64,000 bases of DNA from Shewanella violacea DSS12 (GTDB taxonomy: Bacteria > Pseudomonadota > Gammaproteobacteria > Enterobacterales > Shewanellaceae), in assembly GCF_000091325.1 (NCBI RefSeq), contig NC_014012.1, forward strand, positions 2,001,845 to 2,065,844, written 5' to 3'. The notes under the pieces were generated by a model that searched no databases, was not told the DNA's origin, and saw only the letters and a list, made by a program, of their open reading frames with translations. This document shows, one piece after another, positions 36,366 to 45,720 of the stretch. Each line of letters begins with the position of its first letter. Position 1 is the stretch's first letter. The position numbers and the translations under genes were made by a program.

Positions 36366-36799
36366 ATTCTAGCTCCTACAAATCGCGGTAAATCTCAATG
36401 GATACTACTTTGCCAGTAATTCGCACTTTTGCCAAATGCAAAATTGATAAAACATGATAAAAAAGGCCATTATTACGGTGTTATTAATAATTATATCGAT
36501 AATAAAATGAGGTATCTTTTGCTTTTAGGTTGTTATGGTGTGGAATGTTCAGTTTTAATGGGCGGTAGGTGACTGGAATTGATTTTTTATCAGTGAAAAT
36601 TGTTTAATGTCATTTTCATGTAGATTTGAGTTAACTGTTGTTTTATTCCTCGATAAAAACCAGTGTAGATAGATGCAATAGAATGGCTGCTTTACTGTTG
36701 GAGCCATTGTTAACACATAATGGAAAAAATCATCAATAGACAGGCCAAGTTAACCATTAACTCGGTGGCCTGTCTCCGGTATTAAGGTGTTTTATTCAC
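36366..36799. other. Intergenic region upstream of asnB
   Basis: This 434-base AT-rich gap holds the asnB promoter region and, at its right end, the hairpin following the M28 peptidase gene. I see no gene or RNA and no clear operator. Confidence 0.5.
36738..36775 (-). terminator. Hairpin downstream of the M28 peptidase gene
   Basis: A nine-base outer stem AGACAGGCC / GGCCTGTCT encloses a six-base inner stem AGTTAA / TTAACT. It begins 25 bases past the stop; a run of six T follows about ten bases later on the minus strand. Confidence 0.7.
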
Positions 36800-38494
36800 C
36801 TAAGGTTTAGTGCTTGCCCCTCGAAGAGAGTGAAATTCAGTTCCGGCATAGTATCCTGGCCAATCTTGGCTGTTGGCTAAGCTTGCTGCTGCACTGTAAT
36901 AGATAGCCAGATCTTGTAAGGCGCCGCTAAGATCCCAATCTTCCCGGTATTCATCACAGGTGTTGTGATAACAGCCCTTCATTTTTTGCTTCATCATGAC
37001 CTTGTACTGGGCTGTGGCCTCATCGATGGGCTCGTTACCACCACCGGCAAATACCGCTGGAATGCCGAGCTTAGCGAAACTGAAATGATCTGAGCGGAAG
37101 AATCCACCAGATTCAGGTCGACTCTCGCCAGTGGCCACACGATTTTGTGATTTCAATGCGTCTACAAGATAGTTTTCTAATTCAGATTTCCCTTTGCCAA
37201 CGATAGTGTAATCCAGTGTGCGGCCGTAGATGTTAGTACTGTCTAAGTTAAATACGGCCACGGATTTATCGATTGGATATATGGGATTAGCAGCATAGAA
37301 ACGTGAGCCAAGTAGGCCTTGTTCTTCACCTGTGGTGGCGATAAAGGTGACTGAGCGAGAGAGTGGCAGCCCCAATTTTGCTTGATTGGCAAACTGGCGC
37401 GCTATCTCGAGTATACCTGCGGTGCCCGAGGCGTTATCGACTGCACCGTTATAAATTTGATCGCCGACTTTACTCTCGTCTTTACCGATATGATCCCAGT
37501 GGGCGGTAAATAACACCTGTTCATCTGGATGATCTTTTCCAGGAAGGGTAGCGACAACATTATAACTGTTGGCATAGCTGGCACTATTGGCAAATTGAAT
37601 CTTGGCCGTCTGTTTTAGAGGGATATTCATTGGGCCGCTGGCCGCTCTTTGCATAAGTTTTGATAAGCTTAACCCTGATTTTTCAAAGACCTTAGTTGCC
37701 ATATCCTGAGTGATCCAGCCTTCAACTTGTATATGCTTATCTTGTTCAGTTTTGTCTATAACCAGATCTTGCTGAGGGCCTGTCCAGCTGTTCTCTACCA
37801 CGGACCAAGGGTAAGATGCTGCAGCAGTTTGGTGAATAATGATGGCACCTAAGGCTCCCTGTTTACTGGCCTGAGCGAACTTATAGTCCCAACGGCCATA
37901 GTAGGTCATCGCCTTGCCATTAAACTTACCTGATTCAGGTAAAGCAAATCCGGGGTCATTGACTAAAATAACCGCAACTTTTCCATGCATATCTATGTCT
38001 TGATAGTCGTTCCAATCGTATTCAGGCGCATTGATGCCATAGCCGACGAAGACCAGAGGTGCATTCGTAATATCGACGCCGCCATTGTCATGACGGCTAC
38101 CCAGAACGATATCTTGTCTGTGTTCCAGTGCCAGATCACCTAAACGAATCGTTTGTTGCTCTGAGGCCGTATAGGTCACCATAGGCACGGCTTGCAGGTA
38201 ATCGCCATGATTGGCACCGACCAGGCCCATTTCTTTAAAGGCTTGGGTCAGGTAGTTTAATGTGAGCGTTTCGCCCTTGGTGGTTGGGGCGCGGCCTTCA
38301 AATTCATCGGAAGACAGGGTTTTGATATCTTGCCTGAATCTAGCTTCATCGAATTGTACCTGGCTTCTGGCGAGGTGAGTCGAAGATTCAGCGGTAAGCT
38401 CACTTGCAGATTGTGAAGATGAAGGCGTGTCAGTTGGCTGTTGGCTACAAGCGCTAAGCAGCGCAAGGGCACATACCGGAGGCAGTTTTCCCAT
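36800..38494 (-). CDS. M28-family metallopeptidase lipoprotein with PA domain
   Basis: A 564-residue envelope peptidase. The lipobox LLSACSQQ near residue 13 marks a lipoprotein, followed by a serine/threonine-rich linker. A protease-associated (PA) domain spans about 135-265 (VFVGYGINAPEYDW...VAVILVNDPG). The catalytic zinc domain runs from about 310: FTAHWDHIG (metal ligands H and D), GAVDNASGTAG (bridging D), TTGEEQGLLGS (catalytic E and ligand E), and RSDHFSFAKLGIPAVF (final H). It likely releases amino acids from peptides outside the inner membrane, as related M28 aminopeptidases do. Start: only the first ATG gives a proper signal peptide. Confidence 0.93.
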   Translation of the reverse strand: MGKLPPVCALALLSACSQQPTDTPSSSQSASELTAESSTHLARSQVQFDEARFRQDIKTLSSDEFEGRAPTTKGETLTLNYLTQAFKEMGLVGANHGDYLQAVPMVTYTASEQQTIRLGDLALEHRQDIVLGSRHDNGGVDITNAPLVFVGYGINAPEYDWNDYQDIDMHGKVAVILVNDPGFALPESGKFNGKAMTYYGRWDYKFAQASKQGALGAIIIHQTAAASYPWSVVENSWTGPQQDLVIDKTEQDKHIQVEGWITQDMATKVFEKSGLSLSKLMQRAASGPMNIPLKQTAKIQFANSASYANSYNVVATLPGKDHPDEQVLFTAHWDHIGKDESKVGDQIYNGAVDNASGTAGILEIARQFANQAKLGLPLSRSVTFIATTGEEQGLLGSRFYAANPIYPIDKSVAVFNLDSTNIYGRTLDYTIVGKGKSELENYLVDALKSQNRVATGESRPESGGFFRSDHFSFAKLGIPAVFAGGGNEPIDEATAQYKVMMKQKMKGCYHNTCDEYREDWDLSGALQDLAIYYSAAASLANSQDWPGYYAGTEFHSLRGASTKP

Positions 38495-38559
38495 GGAATA
38501 TCCTATTATTATTGTTATGGATTAGCATCAAAATAGATGTGTGCTGACATCATGAAGGA

Positions 38560-38589
38560 CAATAGCCTAGTTTGACAAGTAGGCTATTG
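38560..38589. other. Hairpin between nagD remnant and M28 peptidase
   Basis: Ten-base stem CAATAGCCTA / TAGGCTATTG around a ten-base loop, in the probable leader of the M28 gene. No T tract is present; role unknown. Confidence 0.5.
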
Positions 38590-38612
38590 GTCTCCAGAGG
38601 GTAAATTTGTTT

Positions 38613-38647
38613 GTTAAATACTTAGCAATTATTGCTAAGTACTTAAC
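38613..38647 (-). terminator. Long hairpin after the nagD remnant
   Basis: Stem of five plus ten base pairs with one mismatch (GTTAA, then TACTTAGCAA against TTGCTAAGTA, then TTAAC), starting 15 bases past the stop codon at 38662. No strong T tract. Confidence 0.6.
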
Positions 38648-38661
38648 TTCAAGTGACTGGG

Positions 38662-39430
38662 TTAAACAATATCGATATCACCAGTACAGGCGAAGACGTG
38701 ATTAGGACGGAAGGGCTCTTGCTCTACATCGCTGAGCTGACTCACGCCACTGGTGACCAAGATGGTTTCCAGCCCAGCCTGAAAACCTGCCAAGATATCC
38801 GTTTTCATATTATCACCAATAATAATGGTGTTATCCGAGTGGCCATCGATATGATTAAGCGCTGAGCGTATGATCCATGAACTTGGTTTACCAACATAGA
38901 AAGGCATACGCCCACTGATCCGCTCAATTGGCGCACACAGGGCGCCACAAGCCGGACTAAAAGCCGGGCCATGAGTATCTGGGTTGGTGGCAATAAAGCG
39001 GGCACCTTCGACGACAAAGCGAGCCGCCTTATGGATCATCTCCCAGTTATAAGAGCGGGTCTCGCCGACGATTACAAAGTCTGGGTTGATATCTGTGATG
39101 GTAAAACCGGCCTTATAGAGCTCGTGGGTGAGGGCGCCTTCGCCGATCACATAGGCCTTGTTGCCTGTTTGATGTTTAAGAAAATCTGCGGTGGCCATGG
39201 CCGATGTATAAAAGCATTCCTCAGGAACATTGATACCCGCTGCGCCGAGTCTGTTTTGCAAATCTTTGCCGGTTTGGACTGGATAGTTGGTCAGGATAAC
39301 CAAGGGGTTACCTTGCTCTAGTACCCGGTGAAACTCTATATGACAAGATTAGTCACTACCAGGAATAAGCGCATTGTTGATGTGCAGGAGAGCGCCATCG
39401 GCCATCTATAACACAAGTACAGATAATATT
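38662..39430 (-). pseudogene. nagD: nagD (HAD-IIA phosphatase), 5' end disrupted
   Basis: From 39303 leftwards, 213 codons match E. coli NagD closely (TNYPVQTGKDLQNRLG, TSAMATADFL, VIGEGALTHELYKAGF, FIATNPDTHG, FYVGKPSSWIIRSALNH, GDNMKTDILAGFQAGLETILV). The first about 35 residues are broken. An ATG near 39430 starts M-K-N-I-I-C as expected, but the catalytic D-x-D-G region is scrambled by an insertion and frameshift. A later piece (GALLHINNALIPGSD) is in the correct frame but ends in TAA. The only open start is a TTG at 39303, which omits the nucleophile aspartate, so the product should be inactive. The damaged 5' part is also duplicated upstream. Confidence 0.85.
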
Positions 39431-39497
39431 TTTCATTTATCAATCTCGGTATATAAAGGAATTTTAGCTAACGTCGTTTAATCCATATAAAGCCAAA
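39347..39497. repeat. 151-bp direct repeat, copy 1 (nagD 5' region)
   Basis: Covers the damaged first codons of nagD and its upstream region. It matches 39633-39783 with few substitutions at an offset of 286 bases. Confidence 0.92.
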
Positions 39498-39632
39498 TTC
39501 ACTGTCATTACAATAAATCTGCCAGTTATAATTTTTAAGTCAGGGGAGATAGCTTTATATCGGAAATATAGTCTCTGATGGGGTAAACATGATGAACAGG
39601 AGTAATGGATTACTTGGGCTGAGTAGATTATA

Positions 39633-39783
39633 GATTAGTCACTATTAGGAATAAGCACATCATTGATGTGCAGGAGAACGCCATCGGCCATCTATAACAC
39701 AAGTACAGATAATATTTTTCATTTATCAATCTCGGTATACAAAGGAATTTTAGCTAACGAGGTTTAATCTATATAAAGCCCAT
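39633..39783. repeat. 151-bp direct repeat, copy 2 (nagD 5' region)
   Basis: Second copy of the nagD 5' region, in the same orientation, separated from the first by 135 bases. It carries the same lesion (CTGTACTTGTGTTATAG) at the catalytic motif, so the lesion came before the duplication or was spread by conversion. Confidence 0.92.
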
Positions 39784-39803
39784 TCTAGTTAGATTACAAA
39801 TAC

Positions 39804-39839
39804 AAAAAAGGACCTCGAATAAATTCAGAGGCCCTTTTT
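39804..39839 (-). terminator. Intrinsic terminator of purMN
   Basis: Stem AAAAAGGxCCTC / GAGGxCCTTTTT with one mismatch and A/T-rich ends on both sides, 26 bases beyond the purN stop. Confidence 0.85.
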
Positions 39840-39864
39840 GTGTTCAAGTTAAGCTGTTAGACGA

Positions 39865-40509
39865 TTAGTCCGCCGCATAACCCATGTCTTCCAGTGCTTT
39901 GCCATCGAGAAACGCCTTGCCATCTTTCATCTGGAGTCGATTCTGGCTGAACCATTTAACGACCATAGGATAGATGGCGTGTTCCTGCTGATGCACTTTA
40001 TCGGCCAAAGTATCGGCGGTATCTTCATCATAGACAGGTACTTTAGCCTGCAATATGATTGGACCCGAGTCTAGCTCTGGCGTCACAAAATGCACGCTGG
40101 CGCCATGTTCGGTGTCTTTAGCATCTATAGCACGTTGATGGGTATTAAGCCCTGTGTACTTAGGCAGAAGCGAAGGATGAATGTTGATCATGCGTCCTTC
40201 GAACCCTTGTACAAACTCATCGCTTAATATTCGCATAAAACCGGCTAAGACAATCAGATCTGGCTGATATTTGTCTATGGCAAGTTTTAAGCGAGCATCA
40301 TAATCAGATCTTGCTTCATCCTTTCGAACAATCACACAGCTAGTGTCAATCTCGCTCTGGTGAGCACGGATAAGGCCGTAAGCATCGGGCTTGTTACTGA
40401 CCACCCCGACGATTTCAGCTTCGAGGTGATCATCACAATCATCGATGATCGCCTGTAAGTTGCTACCATTTCCTGAGATTAATACTAAAACGCGACAGTT
40501 TGGGGACAT
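39865..40509 (-). CDS. purN: Phosphoribosylglycinamide formyltransferase (GAR transformylase)
   Basis: A 214-residue enzyme of de novo purine synthesis that transfers a formyl group from 10-formyl-tetrahydrofolate to GAR. Visible motifs are the phosphate-binding LISGNGSNLQAIID at residues 10-23, folate-site LAGFMRIL near 90, the catalytic asparagine and histidine in INIHPSLLPKY near 108, and the catalytic aspartate in TPELDSGPII near 145. The start ATG overlaps the purM stop by one base (TAATG), so translation is coupled. Length matches E. coli PurN. Confidence 0.97.
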   Translation of the reverse strand: MSPNCRVLVLISGNGSNLQAIIDDCDDHLEAEIVGVVSNKPDAYGLIRAHQSEIDTSCVIVRKDEARSDYDARLKLAIDKYQPDLIVLAGFMRILSDEFVQGFEGRMINIHPSLLPKYTGLNTHQRAIDAKDTEHGASVHFVTPELDSGPIILQAKVPVYDEDTADTLADKVHQQEHAIYPMVVKWFSQNRLQMKDGKAFLDGKALEDMGYAAD

Positions 40510-41546
40510 TACAGGATCTCCACTTGCTCTTCGTCGCCATTGCGCTTTGCAATGTCACCGATAAGCCAAGCTTTCTCGCCTTCGGCGTTAAGCAGCTCAA
40601 GTGCAGCGTCAACTTTGTCAGACGGTAGTGCGACAACCATACCAACGCCACAGTTAAATGTACGGTACATCTCAAATTCAGCAATGTTACCGTTTTTCAT
40701 CAACCAGTTGAAGATGCTTGGCCACTGCCATGAATCACCTTTAACAACGGCTTTACAGTCATCAGGAAGTACGCGTGGGATGTTTTCCCAGAATCCGCCA
40801 CCGGTAATGTGAGCCATAGCGTGCACTTCAGTTTGTTCGAGTAACTTAAGCAGCGATTTCACATAGATTTTTGTTGGCTCAAGCAGGTGGTCAATCAGTG
40901 GCTTGCCTTCGAAATCATCTTCAGGGTTAACCTTGCTGACTTCGAGTACCTTACGGATCAATGAGAAACCATTTGAGTGAGGACCGCTTGACGCTAGTGC
41001 GATAAGTGAGTCCCCGACAGCAACTTTAGTGCCGTCGATGATGTCAGCTTTTTCTACGACACCAACACAGAAGCCTGCTAGGTCATAATCATCACCTTCA
41101 TACATGCCTGGCATCTCAGCCGTTTCACCACCGATAAGTGCACAGCCTGACTGGACACAGCCTTCGGCAATACCTTTAACGACTGCAGTTGCGGCAGCAA
41201 CATCTAGCTTGCCTGTGGCATAGTAATCGAGGAAGAAAAGTGGCTCGGCGCCTGAAACGATTAAATCGTTAGAGCACATGGCGACAAGGTCGATACCGAC
41301 TGTGTCGTGCTTCTTATAATCGATTGCTAATCTTAACTTGGTGCCAACACCATCGGTACCAGAAACAAGCACTGGGTGTTTGTACTTAGTTGGCAGCTCA
41401 CAAAGAGCACCAAATCCACCTAAGTTGCCCATAACTTCAGGACGGTGGGTACGTTTCACGGCAGATTTAATATTATCAACTAGTGCATTTCCGGCGTCGA
41501 TATCGACACCTGCATCTTTATAGCTAAGCTGGGTAGGAGTGCTCAC
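40509..41546 (-). CDS. purM: Phosphoribosylformylglycinamidine cyclo-ligase (AIR synthetase)
   Basis: A 345-residue ATP-dependent enzyme that closes the imidazole ring of AIR in purine synthesis. Family markers: [13 protein letters not shown] near residue 63, [13 protein letters not shown] near 85, [11 protein letters not shown] near 142, and [16 protein letters not shown] near 246. It is the first gene of the purM-purN pair and is divergent from upp, the same arrangement as in E. coli. I saw no clear PurR-type operator in the 212-base gap to upp. Confidence 0.97.
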   Translation of the reverse strand: MSTPTQLSYKDAGVDIDAGNALVDNIKSAVKRTHRPEVMGNLGGFGALCELPTKYKHPVLVSGTDGVGTKLRLAIDYKKHDTVGIDLVAMCSNDLIVSGAEPLFFLDYYATGKLDVAAATAVVKGIAEGCVQSGCALIGGETAEMPGMYEGDDYDLAGFCVGVVEKADIIDGTKVAVGDSLIALASSGPHSNGFSLIRKVLEVSKVNPEDDFEGKPLIDHLLEPTKIYVKSLLKLLEQTEVHAMAHITGGGFWENIPRVLPDDCKAVVKGDSWQWPSIFNWLMKNGNIAEFEMYRTFNCGVGMVVALPSDKVDAALELLNAEGEKAWLIGDIAKRNGDEEQVEIL

Positions 41547-41758
41547 GAAGATCCTCTCGGGTACAGAATGATTATTGGATTTTATGCGCCGCCATTCTAC
41601 CAGTTTGTGACATGGCTCGAAAGCGAAGATTTGGCTATTTAGGGCGGACTTGGCTTAGGATTTAACGGGTTTTCAAAACTTTATGTTTTCCATTGCGAAC
41701 AAATAAACTAAAATCTTGTTAATTTGCATTTAACAATGCTGAAAATCAGGAGAGAAAA

Positions 41759-42385
41759 ATGAAAGTTGTCGAGGTTAAACATCCATTAGTACGTCACAAA
41801 ATAGGCTTAATGCGTGAAGCCGATATTAGCACTAAACGTTTCCGTGAATTAGCCGCGGAAGTGGGTAGTCTACTGACCTACGAAGCGACTGCTGATTTTG
41901 ATACCGAAAAGGTCACTATCGAAGGTTGGAATGGTCCGGTTGAAGTGGAACAGATTAAAGGTAAGAAGGTCACAGTAGTGCCAATTCTTCGTGCCGGTCT
42001 TGGCATGATGGATGGTGTTCTAGAGAATATCCCCAGTGCGCGTATCTCAGTTGTTGGTATGTACCGCGATGAAGAGACACTTGAGCCTGTTCCTTACTTT
42101 GAAAAGCTTGCCAGTGATATGCCTTCACGTATCGCCTTGGTCGTCGACCCTATGCTGGCGACGGGTGGATCTATGATATCTACCATAGATCTACTAAAAG
42201 ATCGTGGCTGTACCGCGATTAAGGCTCTTGTTTTGGTGGCTGCGCCTGAAGGCGTTGCGGCTTTAAGTAAGGCGCATCCAGATGTGGAGCTATATACAGC
42301 TTCTATCGATGATTGCCTGAACGAGCAGGGATACATTCTTCCTGGTCTTGGTGATGCGGGTGATAAGATTTTCGGTACTAAGTAG
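41759..42385 (+). CDS. upp: Uracil phosphoribosyltransferase
   Basis: A 208-residue salvage enzyme that makes UMP from uracil and PRPP. It has the family length and motifs: the N-terminal [30 protein letters not shown] near 76, the PRPP loop [11 protein letters not shown] near 130, and the C-terminal uracil-binding [23 protein letters not shown] eight bases before the ATG is a strong ribosome-binding site. It is divergent from purM and followed by a strong terminator. Confidence 0.97.
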   Translation: MKVVEVKHPLVRHKIGLMREADISTKRFRELAAEVGSLLTYEATADFDTEKVTIEGWNGPVEVEQIKGKKVTVVPILRAGLGMMDGVLENIPSARISVVGMYRDEETLEPVPYFEKLASDMPSRIALVVDPMLATGGSMISTIDLLKDRGCTAIKALVLVAAPEGVAALSKAHPDVELYTASIDDCLNEQGYILPGLGDAGDKIFGTK

Positions 42386-42453
42386 TCACTAAGCACAGCT
42401 ATAAACGTAAATTTAAGCTAATCGTTAGTTTATATTGCTAGTTTATAAAAAAG

Positions 42454-42480
42454 AAAAGGAGCCAATCGGCTCCTTTTTTG
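42454..42480 (+). terminator. Intrinsic terminator after upp
   Basis: Ten-base stem AAAAGGAGCC / GGCTCCTTTT with loop AATC and a long T tract. The A-rich left side would also serve the convergent antiporter gene. Confidence 0.93.
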
Positions 42481-42533
42481 TTTTTTACTTCTCATTTTGA
42501 ATAAGTACTCGAACCTCGAACCTCGAACTCGCT

Positions 42534-43853
42534 CTAGAGCACCATGGCTGCTATCCAGCCAAACACCAACAAGGGGATGTTATAGTGAAGAAATGTCGGG
42601 ATCACACTGTCTTTGATGTGGTCATGCTGGCCATCGGCGTTTAAGCCTGCCGTCGGACCTAAGGTCGAGTCAGAGGCTGGTGAGCCTGCATCTCCCAGCG
42701 CCGCCGCTGTGCCAACTAAGGCTATGGTGGCGGTGACTGAGAAGCCAAAATTCATGGCTAATGGCACATAGATGGTGGCGATGATCGGGATAGTAGAGAA
42801 AGATGAACCAATACCCATGGTAATGAATAAGCCCACCAGTAACATCAAGAAGGCGGCTAACGCTTTATTGTCGCCTATGATGTTGCTCAGCGAGTCGACT
42901 AAGCTGCTGACATCACCAGTTGCTTTCACGACCGCGGCAAATCCAGCAGCAGAAATCATGATAAAGCCAATGTTGGCCATCATGCGTACGCCTTGGTTAA
43001 AGACATCTTGATCGGCCACATGCTTGAGTGCGCCAGAGAAGCTGAAGATAATAAAACCAATCAAGGCGCCGAAAATCATCGAACCTGTGATTAATTGAAC
43101 CACAAGTGTCGATGCGATAGCTATGATTGCAATAACAATATTACGCTTGTTTACTGTCTCTTCCGGCTCGGCGACTAAGATCTGTTCTTCTTTATATTCC
43201 CGGGGTTTTCTATAGCTGATAAATACCGCCACAAGTAAACCCGTTACCATGCCCATTGCTGGGATCATCATGGCGGTGGGGATCTGCTCACGTACGGCAT
43301 GGAGATTATTGTTATTGAGGCTGGCCAATAATATGTCATTTAAGAAAATGCCACCGAAGCCAATAGGCAAGATCATATAGGTAGTCACTAAACCAAAAGT
43401 GAGTACACAGGCAACCAAACGCCTGTCTAGCTTTAGCTTAGACATCACATGGAGTAGTGGTGGAATCAGAATGGGGATAAACGCAATGTGAATGGGCAGC
43501 AGGTTCTGGGAAGAAACCGCCATGGTGAGTATCAGGAGTAACAAGACCCAACGAACGCGATTCATGTTTGCGCTGTTTTGCTCTTTGCCCAGTAGTGAAA
43601 TGATTTTTTTGGAAATCAGCGTAGTTAAGCCTGAATGTGACAGAGCCACGGCAAATGCGCCGAGCAGTGCGTAGCTTAACGCAATCTGCGCACCGCCGCC
43701 TAAGCCGGTGTTAAATGCATCTACCGTTTGCTGAAGACTCATGCCTCCAACCAAGCCTGCGACCAGTGCACTTATTGTGAGTGCGATTACAACATTTACC
43801 CGGGCTAAACTTAGTCCTAGCATGAGGCAAACAGCGATGACGACAGCGTTCAT
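42534..43853 (-). CDS. Na+/H+ antiporter family protein (NhaC/YuiF-like)
   Basis: A 439-residue inner-membrane protein with about eleven to twelve hydrophobic segments and a short hydrophilic loop near residues 218-235. The conserved [24 protein letters not shown] near residue 380 is typical of the Na+/H+ antiporter family related to NhaC and Bacillus YuiF. Such carriers exchange Na+ (or amino acids with cations in some members) for protons. It stands alone and is convergent with upp. Substrate not proven. Confidence 0.88.
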   Translation of the reverse strand: MNAVVIAVCLMLGLSLARVNVVIALTISALVAGLVGGMSLQQTVDAFNTGLGGGAQIALSYALLGAFAVALSHSGLTTLISKKIISLLGKEQNSANMNRVRWVLLLLILTMAVSSQNLLPIHIAFIPILIPPLLHVMSKLKLDRRLVACVLTFGLVTTYMILPIGFGGIFLNDILLASLNNNNLHAVREQIPTAMMIPAMGMVTGLLVAVFISYRKPREYKEEQILVAEPEETVNKRNIVIAIIAIASTLVVQLITGSMIFGALIGFIIFSFSGALKHVADQDVFNQGVRMMANIGFIMISAAGFAAVVKATGDVSSLVDSLSNIIGDNKALAAFLMLLVGLFITMGIGSSFSTIPIIATIYVPLAMNFGFSVTATIALVGTAAALGDAGSPASDSTLGPTAGLNADGQHDHIKDSVIPTFLHYNIPLLVFGWIAAMVL

Positions 43854-44165
43854 ATCAATAGATTCTTTCTTATCTTTAATTGGGCAGACATTTTGCTTAG
43901 CTAGGCTTGCCTTGTCCAGTAGACAGAGGATATATCTGTTAAAACTGTGGGTTTGTTAACTCTGTGTAGACATAACTAATCAGTTTTTGTAAATATCCAC
44001 ATTATTTCCCAAGGTATTCTGCTGTCTTAATATACCAAGAGTGAAGATTAAATTAATTAAAGGTGATATTCGTCGCAAAAAGCTTGTATGCGGAAAAACA
44101 CTGCCTATAATGCCATAAGATTTAAAACGAAAAGCGTTTTTTCAATCCATAGATGGAGATATAAA
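43854..44165. promoter_or_regulatory. Divergent regulatory region with peroxiredoxin promoter
   Basis: This 312-base gap separates the antiporter gene (minus) from the peroxiredoxin gene (plus). A sigma-70-like promoter for the latter is visible: TTGTAT at 44084-44089, a 16-base spacer, and TATAAT at 44106-44111. A small inverted repeat AAAACG/CGTTTT lies in the leader (44124-44140). GGAG at about 44155 precedes the ATG. An OxyR site was not recognised. Confidence 0.6.
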
Positions 44166-44771
44166 ATGAGCGTATTAGTAGGCCGTCAGGCTCCTGATTT
44201 TACTGCTGCAGCTGTACTTGGTAACGGCGAAATCGTCGATAGCTTTAACCTAGCTGAAGCCATCAAAGGCAAGCCAACGGTAGTGTTTTTCTACCCACTT
44301 GATTTCACTTTCGTATGCCCATCTGAGCTGATCGCTTTCGATCACCGCATTGAAGAGTTCAAGAAGCGTGGCGTGGAAGTGATCGGTGTTTCTATCGATT
44401 CACAGTTCACTCACAACGCATGGCGTAACACTCCAGTAGCTGAAGGCGGAATTGGTCCAGTTCAGTACACTCTTGTCGCTGACGTTAAGCATGAGATCTG
44501 TAAGGCATATGACGTTGAGCATCCAGAAGCTGGTGTTGCTTTCCGTGGTTCTTTCCTAATCGACAAAGAAGGCATGGTTCGTCACCAGGTTGTTAACGAT
44601 CTTCCATTAGGTCGTAATGTTGATGAAATGCTTCGTATGATCGATGCACTTCAGTTCCACGAAGAGCACGGTGATGTTTGTCCTGCTGGTTGGGAAAAAG
44701 GCGACAAAGGTATGGACGCAAGCCCAGAAGGCGTTGCATCTTATCTAAGTGACAATGCAGATTCTCTATAA
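44166..44771 (+). CDS. 2-Cys peroxiredoxin (AhpC/TSA family)
   Basis: A 201-residue thiol peroxidase that reduces hydrogen peroxide and organic peroxides in the cytoplasm. The peroxidatic cysteine is in DFTFVCPSEL near residue 50 and the resolving cysteine in HGDVCPAGW near 168, so it is a typical two-cysteine enzyme. The ATG at 44166 is chosen because GGAG lies about eight bases upstream and the N-terminus (SVLVGRQAPDF) fits the family; a longer open frame from 44088 has no support. A clear promoter precedes it and a perfect terminator follows. Confidence 0.96.
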   Translation: MSVLVGRQAPDFTAAAVLGNGEIVDSFNLAEAIKGKPTVVFFYPLDFTFVCPSELIAFDHRIEEFKKRGVEVIGVSIDSQFTHNAWRNTPVAEGGIGPVQYTLVADVKHEICKAYDVEHPEAGVAFRGSFLIDKEGMVRHQVVNDLPLGRNVDEMLRMIDALQFHEEHGDVCPAGWEKGDKGMDASPEGVASYLSDNADSL

Positions 44772-44801
44772 TCTTAATCGATTATCGTTAGTTTAAAGCA
44801 T

Positions 44802-44830
44802 AAAAAAGCCGCGATTATCGCGGCTTTTTT
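44802..44830 (+). terminator. Intrinsic terminator after the peroxiredoxin gene
   Basis: Thirteen-base stem AAAAAAGCCGCGA / TCGCGGCTTTTTT with loop TTA, 30 bases past the stop. Confidence 0.95.
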
Positions 44831-44854
44831 ATGCCTATTATTAGGAGGATAGAC

Positions 44855-44882
44855 ATAAAAAAACGGCCCAGAGGCCGTTTTG
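44855..44882 (-). terminator. Intrinsic terminator of rnt
   Basis: Nine-base stem AAAACGGCC / GGCCGTTTT with loop CAGA; on the minus strand a run of seven T follows. It begins about 25 bases past the rnt stop. Confidence 0.92.
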
Positions 44883-44906
44883 TCGTTAAGCTTTATATGT
44901 TGCTAT

Positions 44907-45578
44907 CTATTTTGTCTCTTCAGATGCTTCATCAATGTCGTGGTTTACGGCAAGAGGCCATCCACCCAGGGCTTTCCACTTATTGACTATGTGACAGAAT
45001 AGTTCCGCGGTACGCTCGGTATCGTAAAGCGCTGAGTGAGCTTCATTGTTATCGAAGTCGATACCAGCTATCGAACATGCTTTAGCGAGTACAGTATGCC
45101 CCAGTGCTAAACCTGAAAGTGCGGCAGTATCGAAGGTGGCAAAAGGATGGAAAGGGGTACGTTTAAGTGCACAACGTTCGATGGCCTTGGATACAAAACC
45201 ATGATCGAAGGCAGCGTTATGAGCGACGATAATACTTCTGTGACAGCCGACGGCTTTCTGCGCCTTCTTGACCTCTTTAAATATTTCGAGGAAGGCTTCT
45301 TTCTCGCTCACTGCACCGCGAAGAGGATTGGTTGGATCTATGCCATTGAAGGCGAGGGCGTCAGGTTCTAAATTCGCCCCTTCGAAAGGTTCTATGTGGT
45401 AATGCAGTGTCTTGTCTAAACTGAGTATACCTTCATCATCCATTTTCAGCATGGTGACGGCGATTTCAAGCAACGCATCGGTTTGGGAATTGAAGCCGGC
45501 AGTCTCGACATCGATGACCACAGGGAAGTAGCCCCTAAAACGGTGATTTAATTTATTGGCGTCGCAAATTTCGCTCAT
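44907..45578 (-). CDS. rnt: Ribonuclease T
   Basis: A 223-residue 3'-5' exonuclease of the DEDD family that trims the ends of tRNAs and other stable RNAs. The catalytic acids lie in [11 protein letters not shown] (D, E), [11 protein letters not shown] (D), and [11 protein letters not shown] (H, D), in the expected order. Length and N-terminal [13 protein letters not shown] match E. coli RNase T. The divergent neighbour is motY, a pairing I recall from vibrios and Shewanella. It is notable that a trimming enzyme for tRNA lies about 9 kb from the large tRNA-Lys array. Confidence 0.96.
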   Translation of the reverse strand: MSEICDANKLNHRFRGYFPVVIDVETAGFNSQTDALLEIAVTMLKMDDEGILSLDKTLHYHIEPFEGANLEPDALAFNGIDPTNPLRGAVSEKEAFLEIFKEVKKAQKAVGCHRSIIVAHNAAFDHGFVSKAIERCALKRTPFHPFATFDTAALSGLALGHTVLAKACSIAGIDFDNNEAHSALYDTERTAELFCHIVNKWKALGGWPLAVNHDIDEASEETK

Positions 45579-45720
45579 TGAAAGTGTCCAAATAGTTATC
45601 AGGCCACTATTATGAGGGAAGCACTTAATGCTGTCATGTCCGAATGGCTACTTTATGAGCTAAAGGTCTGTAAAAGTGTGCCGATAGCATTAAGTAACAG
45701 AATAAATATGAGAATCAGGT

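Noticed and set aside
36366..36799. Small RNA gene upstream of asnB
   Set aside because: The hairpin at its right end is explained as the 3' end of the M28 peptidase transcript; no promoter-terminator pair was seen.
41547..41758. PurR operator between purM and upp
   Set aside because: No sequence close to the ACGCAAACGTTTGCGT palindrome could be found.
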